From NCBI RefSeq assembly GCF_003667575.1, contig NZ_RCUY01000002.1, positions 496,001 to 560,000 of the forward strand: a DNA stretch of 64,000 nucleotides. Reading direction: 5' to 3'. This document shows, one piece after another, positions 36,042-45,466 of this stretch (within the stretch, counting starts at the first letter, position 1; every line of letters starts with the position of its first letter). A program made the position numbers and the translations under genes. The notes beneath the pieces were generated by a model, which had not been told where the DNA came from, did no database searches, and saw nothing but the letters and a program-made list of their open reading frames with translations. This stretch comes from Mycetocola lacteus. Lineage in GTDB: Bacteria > Actinomycetota > Actinomycetes > Actinomycetales > Microbacteriaceae.

Positions 36042-37811
36042 GTGAACGCACCCCACACCTCCCCCATCCCGCTGCCGCCGCTCGGACACAATCCCGGCCG
36101 CGCGTTCCTCGGCCTGCTGCGCCCGCACCGTGGCAAGCTGCTGCTGGCCGCGCTCGCCTTCATCGTCAAGGACAGCCCGCTGTGGCTGATGCCGGTGATT
36201 ACCGCGCGAGTGATCGACATCGTGGTTGATCGCCGTTCCCTCACCGAGCTCGCGATTGCCGCGGGTCTCGCCGTTGTGCTGCTTTTGCAGAACTATCCAC
36301 TGCATATGGCCTTCACCCGCCTCTTTAGTACGGTCACCCGCCGGATCGCCGCCGATCTGCGCAACACCCTGACCGAGCACCTGCAGTCCCTCTCGATCGG
36401 CTACCACTCCCGGGCGAGCGCCGCGGTCATCCAGACCAAGGTGGTCCGCGACGTGGAAAACGTCGAGCTGATGATGCAGCAGGCCTTCCCCGCCGCCCTC
36501 TCGGCGGTGGCCGCGCTGACCGGTGCCATCATCATGACCGCGATCCAGGTGCCCGCCTTCGTGCTGGTGTTCGCACTGACCGTGCCGATAGCCGTGCTGC
36601 TGATGCGCTACGTGCGCGCCCGCTCGCGCCACCGCAATGAGGACTTCCGCCGCCAGGTTGAGCAGTTCTCCAAGGGGGTGGGCGAGATGGCCACGCTGAT
36701 CCCGATCACCCGCGCCCACGGCCTGGAAAAGGTCGCCGTGGAACGCGTCTCCCACCGCACCGAGGAGGTGCGCAGCGCGGGCATCAACCTCGACGTGCTC
36801 AACGGCCGGTTCGGCGCGATGTCCTGGGTCGCCTACCAGCTGCTCGGTGTCTTCTGCCTGGTGGCCGCGGCGGCCGCCTCCCTCACCGGTCTGCTGCCGA
36901 TCACCCCGGGTCAGGTGGTGCTGCTGAGCACCTACTTCACGATCCTCACCGGCGGCATCGTAACCCTGCTCAGCCTGGTACCCGTGTTCACCCGCGGCCT
37001 GGAGTCGATCCGCTCGGTGGGCGAGGTGCTGCAGGACCCGGATGTTGAGGAGAACGACGGCAAGTCCCACATCACCGACGTCGAGGGCGAGCTGCGCTTC
37101 GAGGACATTCGCTTCCGCTTCCCCGGGGATCCCCGAGTCGCCATCGACGGCGTCAACCTGACCGTGAACCCCGGCGAAACCATCGCGTTTGTGGGCCCCT
37201 CGGGCTCGGGAAAGTCCACGATGCTGAACCTCGTGTTGGGCTTCCTGCGCCCCACCAGCGGACGCATCCTGCTGGATGGACGCGACCTGGAATCCCTCGA
37301 CCTGCGCGAGGTGCGCCGGTTCGTATCGGTGGTGCCGCAGGAGTCGGTGCTCTTTGACGGGACCGTGCGTGACAACATCACCTACGGCCTGGAAAACGTC
37401 ACCGATGAGCGCGTACTCAAGGCGTTGACCGATGCGCACGCGATGGACATCATCGAGAACCTGCCCCAGGGGTGGGACACGGTAGTCGGTGAGCGCGGCG
37501 CGAGCCTGTCCGGCGGTCAGCGGCAGCGCCTGGCGATCGCCCGGGCGCTGGTGCGGGATCCGCGGATCCTGTTCCTCGATGAGGCGACCTCGGCGCTGGA
37601 CTCCGAATCCGAGTCCCACATTAAGGACGCGCTGGACACGCTGCTGCGCGATCGGACCACCCTGATCGTCGCCCACCGCCTCTCCACCATCCGCTCGGCC
37701 GACCGAATTGTGGTGCTGGCCCGCGGCAAGATCGTCGAGATCGGCAGCCACGAGCAGCTGCTGAAGCTCGGCGGGCACTATGCCCGCCTGCACGAGGCGC
37801 AGAACGGCTAG
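36042..37811 (+). CDS. ABC-type exporter, fused membrane and ATP-binding domains
   Basis: 589 residues from GTG 36042. Six-helix ABC transmembrane domain (about 30-320), then the ATPase: Walker A GPSGSGKST (385-393), Q-loop VPQESVLFDGTVRDNITYG, signature LSGGQRQRLAIARAL, Walker B RILFLDEATSALD, H-loop IVAHRLST. A half-transporter that works as a homodimer, or with a partner not found nearby. Lipid, peptide or drug export is possible. Its stop overlaps the convergent kinase gene by 4 nt. Confidence 0.92.
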   Translation: MNAPHTSPIPLPPLGHNPGRAFLGLLRPHRGKLLLAALAFIVKDSPLWLMPVITARVIDIVVDRRSLTELAIAAGLAVVLLLQNYPLHMAFTRLFSTVTRRIAADLRNTLTEHLQSLSIGYHSRASAAVIQTKVVRDVENVELMMQQAFPAALSAVAALTGAIIMTAIQVPAFVLVFALTVPIAVLLMRYVRARSRHRNEDFRRQVEQFSKGVGEMATLIPITRAHGLEKVAVERVSHRTEEVRSAGINLDVLNGRFGAMSWVAYQLLGVFCLVAAAAASLTGLLPITPGQVVLLSTYFTILTGGIVTLLSLVPVFTRGLESIRSVGEVLQDPDVEENDGKSHITDVEGELRFEDIRFRFPGDPRVAIDGVNLTVNPGETIAFVGPSGSGKSTMLNLVLGFLRPTSGRILLDGRDLESLDLREVRRFVSVVPQESVLFDGTVRDNITYGLENVTDERVLKALTDAHAMDIIENLPQGWDTVVGERGASLSGGQRQRLAIARALVRDPRILFLDEATSALDSESESHIKDALDTLLRDRTTLIVAHRLSTIRSADRIVVLARGKIVEIGSHEQLLKLGGHYARLHEAQNG

Positions 37812-39595
37812 ATCGGGCGTTCGGCGTCTTCCTCGAGCAGCGGCAGCGTGATCGTGAAGACCGTGTTTCCGGGTTCGGAGTCCAGCGCAACGCGGCCGCC
37901 ATGGGCCTGCACCACCGCGGCGACGATCGACAGCCCGAGCCCCGAGGTTCCACTCCCGCCGGCCGTGCGGGTGCGGGACTCATCCCCGCGGACGAAGCGT
38001 TCAAACACGTGGTCGCGAACCTTCTCGGAAACCCCGGGGCCATCATCGCGCACCTCGATTACTGCCTCCCCGTCCACCACCGCAAGCCGGGCACCGATGT
38101 GGGTACCGGCCGGGGTGTGCACGCGGGCATTGGCAAGCAGGTTGACGATGACCTGCTGAATCCGCGGCGCATCACCCAGCACCCGAATCGGGGTGTCGGG
38201 GCCCTCGAAGTCCAGCGGATGCTCGGGACCGGCCGCGCGCGCATCGTTCACCGCATGGAACACGATGTCGGTGAGATCCACCGGACGCTGAGTCAGCTCG
38301 CGCCCCTCGTCCAGGCGGGCGAGCAGCAGCAGGTCCTCGACGATGCCGGTCATCCGAATCGACTCGGATCCGATCCGCTCGAGCGAGTACGCAATGTCCT
38401 CGGGCAGGTCGCCGCCGATCCGGCGGGCCAGCTCGGAGTAGCCGCGGATCGAGGCCAGCGGGGTGCGCAGCTCGTGGCTGGCATCCGAGACGAACCTTCG
38501 CAGCTTCACCTCGCCCGCGCGGCGCACCCGCAGCGACTCCTCCACGTGCCCAAGCATCCGGTTGAGTGAGGCACCCACGCGGCCCACCTCGGTACGCTCA
38601 TCGGCGTCCTTTTCGGGCACCCGCACCCGCAGCGCCGCCTCGGTCCGGTCCTCGGCCTGCGCGGCACGGCGGGCGGATTCGGAGGCCTGCGCGCGGGCGG
38701 GCAGGTCGATCTCGCTCGAATAGGTTCCGTTCAGCGTGGTGGACTCGGCACTCGCGGCCGCGCGATCCTTCCGGTCCTCGCCCACTGGCCGAGCGCTGGC
38801 GGACCCGGGCGCGCTCCACGGACGCAGCCCGGGCAGGCGACGTCCCGGCGGGGCGGGGGCACCTTCGGTGTCCTCGTCCATCGGGGTTCCCAACGAGAGC
38901 CTGGACACCTCGGCGGCAGTGGCGGCCACCCGGTCCAGCGGACGCAGCGCGAGCCGGATCACCAGGTAGGCGGCAGCCACGGTGAGCAGCAGGACACCGG
39001 CGGCGAGCGCCAAGATCGCCCGGGTCAGCTGGGAGAGGGTCAGCTCGGTCGCGGCCATCGGCAGTCCCACCACGCTCACGCCCGGACGCAGGGTGGTCTG
39101 GGAGACCAGCACCTGCACGTCCCGCGCCAAGATGCGGTAGTTGCCAAGGCCCGGAATGTTCACGGTGACCGGTTCGTTTTTGCCCAGGGCCGCCAGGATC
39201 GCGCGGTTCTGCGCGTCATCCAGGGGTTCGGGGACCGCGTCGGCGCTGAGCGCGGCCGAGCGCACGGCCACGCCGTCCACCACGAGCACGCCGAGCGCGC
39301 CGGGGCCGGTGCCCGGGTCGCCGAGGAACGACTGGTTTTGTGGGTCGGCGACCCCCGGATTCCGGTCGGGCCGCTGCACCAGGTGCTGCAGCTGCTCATC
39401 CACCCGGTTTTCCAGCAGGTTACCCACGGTGAAGACCGCGGCTCCGCCGATCAGGGTCGAGGCCAGCGCGATACCGGCGATCACGATCAGCAGAATCCGC
39501 TGACGCAGCGTCAACACCCGCCGCTTCTTTCGAGCGGCGGGGAGGGGTGGGCGTGGCGGAATGTCCGCGAGAGCCGCGGTGGCCATGTCGCTCAC
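37808..39595 (-). CDS. Sensor histidine kinase with an enlarged HAMP linker
   Basis: 595 residues. Two membrane helices (about 34-56 and 190-215) flank an extracellular sensor domain of about 130 residues. HAMP helix 1 (RPLDRVAATAAEVSRLSL) and helix 2 (TEVGRVGASLNRMLGHVEES) are separated by a low-complexity insertion of roughly 95 residues (about 238-333), far longer than the normal connector. The kinase core is intact: H-box His374 in SDASHELRTPLA, N-box VIVNLLANARVH, G1 EVRDDGPGV, G2 GTSGLGLSIV. It pairs with the downstream-named regulator at 39592-40356, whose stop it overlaps. Confidence 0.93.
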   Translation of the reverse strand: MSDMATAALADIPPRPPLPAARKKRRVLTLRQRILLIVIAGIALASTLIGGAAVFTVGNLLENRVDEQLQHLVQRPDRNPGVADPQNQSFLGDPGTGPGALGVLVVDGVAVRSAALSADAVPEPLDDAQNRAILAALGKNEPVTVNIPGLGNYRILARDVQVLVSQTTLRPGVSVVGLPMAATELTLSQLTRAILALAAGVLLLTVAAAYLVIRLALRPLDRVAATAAEVSRLSLGTPMDEDTEGAPAPPGRRLPGLRPWSAPGSASARPVGEDRKDRAAASAESTTLNGTYSSEIDLPARAQASESARRAAQAEDRTEAALRVRVPEKDADERTEVGRVGASLNRMLGHVEESLRVRRAGEVKLRRFVSDASHELRTPLASIRGYSELARRIGGDLPEDIAYSLERIGSESIRMTGIVEDLLLLARLDEGRELTQRPVDLTDIVFHAVNDARAAGPEHPLDFEGPDTPIRVLGDAPRIQQVIVNLLANARVHTPAGTHIGARLAVVDGEAVIEVRDDGPGVSEKVRDHVFERFVRGDESRTRTAGGSGTSGLGLSIVAAVVQAHGGRVALDSEPGNTVFTITLPLLEEDAERPI

Positions 39596-40356
39596 TCGCC
39601 GGCGACCCGCGCCGGTTTGATCATGTAGCCCACACCTCGTGAGGTGTGGATCATCGGCTCGCGGCCCGCATCGATCTTGCGACGCAGATAGGAGATGTAG
39701 AGCTCCACGATGCTGGTGCGACCGTCGAACTCGTAGTTCCAGACGCGGTCGAGGATCTGCATCTTGGAGAGCAGCCGGCGCGGATTGCGCATCAGGTAAC
39801 GCAGCAGCTCAAACTCGGTCGCGGTGAGGTCGATGGGCACGCCGCCGCGCTCCACCTCATGGGAGTCCTCGTTGAGGATCAGGTCGCCCACCTGCACCAG
39901 CGGACCGACCTGCTCAGGGGTGACCAGGGCCGCGCGGCGCAGCAGGCCGCGGATGCGCGCCACGAGTTCCTCGAGGCTGAAGGGTTTGGTGACATAGTCG
40001 TCCCCGCCCGCGGTGAGCCCGGCGATGCGATCATCGAGGGCGTCCTTGGCGGTAAGGAAGAGTACGGGCAGGTCGGCGTCGCGGGCGCGCAGGCGGCCGA
40101 GGATGCTCAGGCCGTCGAGGTCGGGCAGCATGATGTCCAGGATGACCAGGTCGGGGTTGAACTTGCGGGCGGTGGCCAGCGCGGTCGCGCCGTCCCCGGC
40201 GGTCTCCACCTCCCAGCCCTCATACCGCAGCGCCATGCGCAGCAGATCGGTCAGGGAGGGCTCATCATCCACCACGAGAATGCGCAGGGCCCCGCCATCG
40301 GCACGGGTCATCGCACTCAGGGGCACGGCGGGTCTAAAGCTGCTGCTATCGCTCAT
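39592..40356 (-). CDS. OmpR-family response regulator
   Basis: 254 residues. Receiver with DDE near 30, phosphoacceptor Asp in LVILDIMLPDLDG, Thr in FLTAKD and Lys in TKPF; winged-helix domain at the end (LTATEFELLRYLMRNPRRLLS, HTSRGVGYMIKP). Closest in style to TcrX/MprA-type actinobacterial regulators. First gene of the kinase operon (4-nt overlap). Divergent from the MacB-like efflux pair at 40571-42753, which is its probable target. Confidence 0.95.
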   Translation of the reverse strand: MSDSSSFRPAVPLSAMTRADGGALRILVVDDEPSLTDLLRMALRYEGWEVETAGDGATALATARKFNPDLVILDIMLPDLDGLSILGRLRARDADLPVLFLTAKDALDDRIAGLTAGGDDYVTKPFSLEELVARIRGLLRRAALVTPEQVGPLVQVGDLILNEDSHEVERGGVPIDLTATEFELLRYLMRNPRRLLSKMQILDRVWNYEFDGRTSIVELYISYLRRKIDAGREPMIHTSRGVGYMIKPARVAGE

Positions 40357-40373
40357 TCCTCCAGTATCCGCGC

Positions 40374-40393
40374 AAACCTATGAGAAACCTATG
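40374..40393. promoter_or_regulatory. Direct repeat AAACCTATG x2, candidate response-regulator box
   Basis: AAACCTATG at 40374-40382 and again at 40385-40393, an exact 11-bp spacing. OmpR-family regulators bind direct repeats of one helical turn. The site sits 18 bp before the regulator start, in the 214-bp divergent region shared with the efflux operon, so it could serve autoregulation. Confidence 0.5.
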
Positions 40394-40570
40394 CGCAGCG
40401 TGGATGTGGACTGTACGAGGCAAAGATGGCCGAACGGACCGCCTGATCCGCCTCCCATAAACAAAACATAAAGATTCATAAGTTACGCATAGCCTCCCCT
40501 TGATCCGGGCACAGGGACGCTGCCTAGGTTCGGTTTCGCGGCACCCGGCCGCGGAAAGCGAGACCCAGCA

Positions 40571-42052
40571 GTGTTCCTGACCTCCCTGCGCCGAGAACTC
40601 CTCGGGCGTAAAAAACAAACCCTCATCGTGTCCCTCGGGCTCGCACTCGCGATTGCCCTCGTGGTGCTCGTCGGCGGGGTCTCCGCCGGAATCGCCAACG
40701 CCCAGTCCAAGGTGCTGACCGGGCTCTACGGCGTCGGCACCGACGTCACCGTGACCGCCGAACCCCAGGCTCCCGGCACCGCTCCCGGAACCGGACAGCA
40801 GTTCAGTTTCGCCGGCGGAGCGCCCGGCACCGGCGGCGACACCAACGTGTCCACCTCCCGCCTGGTTGCCGCCCGCGGAGCCGGAACCCTGGACCAGACC
40901 CTGGTCAAGACCGCCGGAACCGTGACCGGCGTTAAGGACGCCAGCGGTGCCCTGGCCCTCAACAACATCACCTTCGGCGGCACCTTCTCCGGCGCGACGC
41001 CGGGCACCGAAAACCGCCGCGGGGAGGTCGAGGGTGGCCGCACCGGCGGCGGTAACTTCAACGTGGACACGATCTCGGTCCTGGGCCTTGACCCGGCCGC
41101 CACGATCGGTCCGATTGCCGGAGACAAAACCACCTCGGGCCGCGCGCTGGCCACCTCGGATGCGACCGCGAATGTCGCCGTCCTCGACTCGACCTACGCG
41201 ACCACCGCGAACCTCGCCGTGGGCGGAACCGTCTCCCTCGGTGGCACCGCCTTCTCGATCGTCGGGATCGTCGACGATTCGGGCGATCCCGGGGCCGCCA
41301 ACGTCTACATCCCGCTGGGGGTTGCCCAGCAGCTCTCCGGCGAAACCGGCAAGGTCAGCACGATCTACGTCCAGGCCACCTCGGCCGACACGATCCCCGC
41401 GACCAGCGCCGCCCTCACCAAGGCCCTGACCGGAACCAAGGTCTCCACCCAGGCCGACCTCGCCGCCGGCATCTCCGGGTCCCTCGGCAGCGCGGCCAGC
41501 CTGGTCTCCTCGCTCGGCACCTGGCTCTCGATCATCGTCCTGGCCGCCGCCGTGCTGCTGGCGATCCTCTTCACCGTCTCCGGCGTGACCCGCCGCACCC
41601 GCGAGTTTGGCACCCTCAAGGCCATCGGCTGGAGCAACGGTCGCGTGGTCGGCCAGGTGGCCGGCGAATCGGTGGTGCAGGCCCTGTTTGGCGCGATTGT
41701 TGGTGTGGTTCTGGGCCTGGTCGGCACCATGATCGTCAATGCGATTGCCCCGACCGTGGGGGCCTCAACCCGGGCCGCCGGACGCGGCTTCGGGGGCGGC
41801 GGCGAGGGTGGTGGCGGCTTCGGTGGCGGAGCGGGAGTCGGCACCGGGGCCGGTGCCGGTGCCGGTGCCGGCGAGGGTGCCCGGGCGGCAGCCGAGCACA
41901 CCACCAACATCGCGCTGCACCTGCCCTTTGATCCCTCGCTGATCCTGATCGCTGTCGGCCTCGCCGTCCTCGCCGGGCTGCTCGCCGGTGCCATCGGCGG
42001 CTGGCGTGCGGCACGCCTCAGTCCGGCCGCAGCCCTGCGCGCGATCGTCTAG
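40571..42052 (+). CDS. ABC transporter permease, FtsX/MacB type
   Basis: 493 residues from GTG 40571. N-terminal helix (about 18-38), a large extracellular MacB-PCD-like domain (about 40-300) rich in Thr and Gly, then three helices in the C-terminal FtsX domain (SLGTWLSIIVLAAAVLLAILF, VGQVAGESVVQALFGAIVGVVLGLVG, LILIAVGLAVLAGLLAGAIGG). A Gly-rich stretch lies between helices two and three. With the ATPase downstream it forms an export or mechanotransmission pump, likely controlled by the divergent two-component system. Confidence 0.88.
   Translation: MFLTSLRRELLGRKKQTLIVSLGLALAIALVVLVGGVSAGIANAQSKVLTGLYGVGTDVTVTAEPQAPGTAPGTGQQFSFAGGAPGTGGDTNVSTSRLVAARGAGTLDQTLVKTAGTVTGVKDASGALALNNITFGGTFSGATPGTENRRGEVEGGRTGGGNFNVDTISVLGLDPAATIGPIAGDKTTSGRALATSDATANVAVLDSTYATTANLAVGGTVSLGGTAFSIVGIVDDSGDPGAANVYIPLGVAQQLSGETGKVSTIYVQATSADTIPATSAALTKALTGTKVSTQADLAAGISGSLGSAASLVSSLGTWLSIIVLAAAVLLAILFTVSGVTRRTREFGTLKAIGWSNGRVVGQVAGESVVQALFGAIVGVVLGLVGTMIVNAIAPTVGASTRAAGRGFGGGGEGGGGFGGGAGVGTGAGAGAGAGEGARAAAEHTTNIALHLPFDPSLILIAVGLAVLAGLLAGAIGGWRAARLSPAAALRAIV
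41845..41872. repeat. GGTGCC hexamer repeat in the permease gene
   Basis: Three perfect GGTGCC units (41852-41869) with flanking partial copies encode an AGAGAGAG-type stretch in the Gly-rich loop. In-frame slippage would only change loop length. Confidence 0.7.
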
Positions 42053-42075
42053 CCCCACTACGCCTAGGAGAAATC

Positions 42076-42753
42076 ATGTACACCCTCACGAGTCTGACCA
42101 AGACCTATAAAACCGCCCGCGGACCGGTGACCCCGCTCAAGGACGTGGACCTGCGGATCGAGGATGGCGAGTTCATCGCGATCCAGGGCCCCACCGGCGG
42201 CGGCAAGTCCACCCTGCTGCAGATGCTCGGAGCGCTGGATCGGCCCACCACCGGATCGATCCACCTCGCCGGGGACGACCTTTCCACCCTCGGCGAGCGC
42301 CGCCGCGCCAAAGCCCGTGCCGAACGGATCGGCTTTGTGTTCCAGGGCTTTAACCTGCTGCCCACGATGACCGCCGGCGAAAACGTCGAGACCGCCCTGG
42401 TCCCGCTCGGTATCCCGGCGGCGGAGCGGCGCAGCCGGGCGCGCACCGCGCTCGCGCAGGTGGGGCTGGATGACCGCATCGATCACCGGCCGAGCGAGCT
42501 CTCCGGCGGTCAGCAGCAGCGCGTCGCCATCGCCCGCGCACTGGTCAAAAACCCGACCGTCATCCTTGCCGATGAGCCCACCGGCAACCTCGATGAGGAC
42601 ACCCGGGACGACGTGCTGGCGCTGCTCGAGGGCCTCTGGCGCGATCAGGGTCTGACCATGATCATCGTCACGCACGACTCGGCGGTCGCCAAGCGCGCCC
42701 CGCGCCGCCTGCACCTCGGCGGCGGTGGAATCACCGAGATCGGCGATAAATAG
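42076..42753 (+). CDS. ABC transporter ATP-binding protein, LolD/MacB type
   Basis: 225 residues. Walker [10 protein letters not shown] (38-46; Gly instead of the usual Ser), Q-loop [18 protein letters not shown] (the LolD-type signature), [16 protein letters not shown], Walker [15 protein letters not shown]-loop IVTHDS. It drives the permease encoded 23 nt upstream. Ends at a strong terminator. Confidence 0.93.
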   Translation: MYTLTSLTKTYKTARGPVTPLKDVDLRIEDGEFIAIQGPTGGGKSTLLQMLGALDRPTTGSIHLAGDDLSTLGERRRAKARAERIGFVFQGFNLLPTMTAGENVETALVPLGIPAAERRSRARTALAQVGLDDRIDHRPSELSGGQQQRVAIARALVKNPTVILADEPTGNLDEDTRDDVLALLEGLWRDQGLTMIIVTHDSAVAKRAPRRLHLGGGGITEIGDK

Positions 42754-42762
42754 CGGATCCTT

Positions 42763-42796
42763 CGAAAGCCGCTCACCCTCGGGTGGGCGGCTTTCG
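42763..42796 (+). terminator. Terminator after the efflux ATPase gene
   Basis: 10-bp outer stem CGAAAGCCGC / GCGGCTTTCG (42763-42772, 42787-42796) with an inner CACC/GGTG continuation. It lies 9 nt after the stop of the ATP-binding gene. Confidence 0.85.
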
Positions 42797-42825
42797 GCGT
42801 GCGCGGGCACCAAATCCGTACTTAG

Positions 42826-42854
42826 TTGACATAGATCAACGATCGGCATATAGT
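42826..42854 (+). promoter_or_regulatory. Sigma70-type promoter with overlapping dyad operator (MFS-marR operon)
   Basis: TTGACA (42826-42831) and TATAGT (42849-42854) are separated by exactly 17 bp. The -35 lies inside the dyad GTTGACATAGATCAAC (42825-42840), and TAGTTGAC is repeated at 42852-42859 over the -10. Two sites covering both promoter elements are what an autorepressing MarR protein would use, and the marR gene is in the same operon. Confidence 0.75.
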
Positions 42855-42902
42855 TGACTTTTCGCAAGGATATTAACGAAGCGCTCGGAGTACGCACACC
42901 AC

Positions 42903-44648
42903 ATGTCAGCAACAACCACCGAAACGGCCCCCTCACCGGCCGCAATGTCTCATCCCGCCGTGATGCGGGCCCTGTCCGGGCTCCTCATGGGTATGTTTGT
43001 CTCGATCCTCGCCGGAACCGTGGTCTCCACGTCGATGCCGCGAATCATTTCGGACCTCGGCGGCAACCAGGCCGCCTTCACCTGGGTCATCACCTCGACC
43101 CTGCTGGCCACCACGGTGTCCACCCCGATCTGGGGCAAGTTCGCCGACATCACCAACCGCAAGCTGCTGATCCAGATCGCACTGGTCATCTTTGTGCTCG
43201 GTTCGGCACTGGCCGGGTTCTCGCAGAACACCGAGACCCTGATTATCTTCCGCGTCATGCAGGGTCTGGGTGGTGGTGGCCTGGCGGCCCTCAGCCAGAT
43301 CATCATGGCCGACATCATCAGCCCGCGTGAGCGTGGCCGCTACATGGGACTCTTCGGCGCCGTCATGGCCGTGGGTACCGTGGGTGGCCCGCTGCTGGGT
43401 GGCGTGATCACCGACGCCATCGGCTGGCGCTGGAACTTCTTTGTCGCACTGCCCTTCGCGATCGCCGCGATCTTCCTGCTGCAGCGCAACCTGAACCTGC
43501 CGACCCTGGAGAAGATCAAGGTCAAGATCGACTACCTCGGCATGATCCTCATCGCCGGTGGCATCTCGCTGCTGCTGATCTGGGTTACCCTGGCCGGACA
43601 CGACTTCGACTGGGACTCCACCACCAGCTTTGTGATGGTGGGTGGCGCGGTTCTCATGCTGATCCTCGCCGTGATCGTTGAGGTCAAGGTCGAGAACCCG
43701 ATCATCCCGATGAGCCTGTTCAAGAACCCGACCTTCAGCCTCGCCGTGATCGCCTCGATCTCGGTGGGTGTGGCGATGTTTGGCACCTCGGTCTTCCTGG
43801 GCCAGTACATGCAGCTCGCCCGGGGCGCGACCCCGACCCAGTCGGGTCTGCTGACCCTGCCGATGATCGGTGGCCTGCTGCTCTCCTCGACCTTCGTGGG
43901 CATGCTGATCAGCAAGTTCGGTAAGTGGAAGGGCTACATGGTCTTCGGATCGATTGCGCTGACCGTGGGCATGTTCCTGATGGGAACCATCAAGTACGAC
44001 ACCAACTACGTGGTCGTCTCGATCTACATGTTCATCCTCGGTGTGGGTGTGGGTATGGTCATGCAGAACCTCGTGCTGATCGTTCAGAACACCGTCTCCC
44101 CCAAGGAAATCGGTGTCGCAAGCTCCGGCGTCACCTTCTTCCGGAGCCTCGGTGGAACCATCGGTATCTCGGTGCTGGGTTCGGTCCTGGCCACCAAGAT
44201 CGCCGACGGCATCACCGCCAAGGCCGCGGACATTCAGACGGCCCTGGTTCACCTGGGCCCGGCCGGCGAGGCTGTGGGCAAGCAGCTGCAGAGCGGCGTC
44301 CTGCCCAAGGTGGCCGAGATGCCCGACGGTATCCGCGTGATCATCGAGTCCGTCTACGGTCAGGGTGTCGCCGACATCTTCCTGCTCGCGGCCCCGCTGG
44401 CGCTGATCACCGTGCTGGCGATCGTCTTCCTGCCCAACCGTTCACTCAGCACCCAGACCGCGACCGAGCGCCTGAAGAACGGTGAGGACGCCCAGTCCGC
44501 CGCCGGGGCCGAGGCCGCCGCCGCCGGGGAAAACCTGATCGCCGTGGGTGAGGCCAGCATTGGTGCCCAGGGCGACCTGGTGGCCACGACCGGAACGATT
44601 TCCACGCTGAACCCCGACGGCACGCGCCGTAGCGACGCGGACAACTAA
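42903..44648 (+). CDS. MFS drug exporter, DHA2 (14-helix) family
   Basis: 581 residues with 14 membrane helices. Motif A-like GKFADITNRKLLIQIA, motif C-like GPLLGGVITDAIGWRWNFFV, and an ISDLGGNQAAFTWVITSTLL start are typical of EmrB/QacA-type multidrug:proton antiporters. A charged, Ala-rich cytoplasmic tail of about 65 residues ends the protein. Cotranscribed with the MarR regulator 9 bp downstream; the promoter is well defined. Substrate range unknown. Confidence 0.93.
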   Translation: MSATTTETAPSPAAMSHPAVMRALSGLLMGMFVSILAGTVVSTSMPRIISDLGGNQAAFTWVITSTLLATTVSTPIWGKFADITNRKLLIQIALVIFVLGSALAGFSQNTETLIIFRVMQGLGGGGLAALSQIIMADIISPRERGRYMGLFGAVMAVGTVGGPLLGGVITDAIGWRWNFFVALPFAIAAIFLLQRNLNLPTLEKIKVKIDYLGMILIAGGISLLLIWVTLAGHDFDWDSTTSFVMVGGAVLMLILAVIVEVKVENPIIPMSLFKNPTFSLAVIASISVGVAMFGTSVFLGQYMQLARGATPTQSGLLTLPMIGGLLLSSTFVGMLISKFGKWKGYMVFGSIALTVGMFLMGTIKYDTNYVVVSIYMFILGVGVGMVMQNLVLIVQNTVSPKEIGVASSGVTFFRSLGGTIGISVLGSVLATKIADGITAKAADIQTALVHLGPAGEAVGKQLQSGVLPKVAEMPDGIRVIIESVYGQGVADIFLLAAPLALITVLAIVFLPNRSLSTQTATERLKNGEDAQSAAGAEAAAAGENLIAVGEASIGAQGDLVATTGTISTLNPDGTRRSDADN

Positions 44649-44657
44649 ACTGGCGTC

Positions 44658-45284
44658 ATGACCGTGGACACCCCCACCCGCATCCCCGCCGACAACGCAC
44701 GGGCATCGGAGCGCGACAGCGCCGCCGAGGCCGTGCGGCGGGCCGTGGCGGACACCTCAAAACACGAGGTGCCCGCCGCGGGCGATGCCGCGACCCTCCC
44801 CGCACCGCATGAACCGCTGTGCGCCCCGGTGACCGTGATCAACTCCTCCGATCCGGAGTTCAACGCCGCCGTCGCCGATCTGGAACACACCCTGATCGGA
44901 CTGTTTGCCCGCGTGCGCACCACCATTCGTGAGCGTGCCGAGCTGCTGCGTCCGGGCCTCCAGCCCGGTGCCTATAAGGCCCTCGGCACGATCATCTCGC
45001 ATGGCTCACTCCAGGCCGGCGAGCTGGCCGAGCTGCTGGGGAGCGACCGTAGCACCACGAGCCGGCTGATCCGACAGCTGGTCGAACACGACCTGATTGT
45101 GCGCACCCCCGATGTACACGACGGCCGGGTGATCAACCTCTCGGCCACCGATGCGGCCATCGCCGGCATTCAGGAGCTACGCGAGGCCGGCCGCAGCCGC
45201 CTCTACGAAAACATGCGGGACTGGGAGACCGAGGACATCGCCCGGCTCTCGCACATGCTGCGCGAACTCACCGGGCTGGTCTAG
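44658..45284 (+). CDS. MarR-family transcriptional regulator
   Basis: 208 residues, longer than the usual 140-160 because of an N-terminal extension of about 65 residues without known domain. The winged helix-turn-helix is at about 95-165 (YKALGTIISHGSLQAGELAELLGSDRSTTSRLIRQLVEHDLI, then DVHDGRVINLSAT). It likely represses the MFS-marR operon and is released by the exported compound. Alternative downstream starts are possible. It ends near a large convergent terminator. Confidence 0.9.
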   Translation: MTVDTPTRIPADNARASERDSAAEAVRRAVADTSKHEVPAAGDAATLPAPHEPLCAPVTVINSSDPEFNAAVADLEHTLIGLFARVRTTIRERAELLRPGLQPGAYKALGTIISHGSLQAGELAELLGSDRSTTSRLIRQLVEHDLIVRTPDVHDGRVINLSATDAAIAGIQELREAGRSRLYENMRDWETEDIARLSHMLRELTGLV

Positions 45285-45401
45285 CGCACGCAGGGCGCGG
45301 CACTCCCGGCACGCACGGCATCCCGAACAGCGCCACACCTCACGCAGCACGGTGCCGGGGCGCGCACCGCGCTTTGGCACACGCAGCACCTCAACACAGA
45401 T

Positions 45402-45453
45402 AGACGGCGTGGGCCGTGCCTTCCGGAAACCCGGGGCACGGCCCACGCCGTCT
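45402..45453. terminator. Bidirectional terminator, 19-bp stem
   Basis: Arms 45402-45420 and 45435-45453 are perfectly complementary around a 14-nt loop, with a short T-run on the plus strand (TCTGTTTGTC). It separates the convergent marR gene and the gene ending at 45467. Confidence 0.9.
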
Positions 45454-45466
45454 GTTTGTCCTGCCG

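Noticed and set aside
36027..37793. 588-codon open frame antisense to the ABC exporter
   Set aside because: Gln/His/Arg-rich artefact of codon-position GC bias. The plus-strand gene has all ABC motifs.
42933..44252. 439-codon frame antisense to the DHA2 exporter
   Set aside because: His/Asp-rich low-complexity shadow; the exporter on the other strand is clear.
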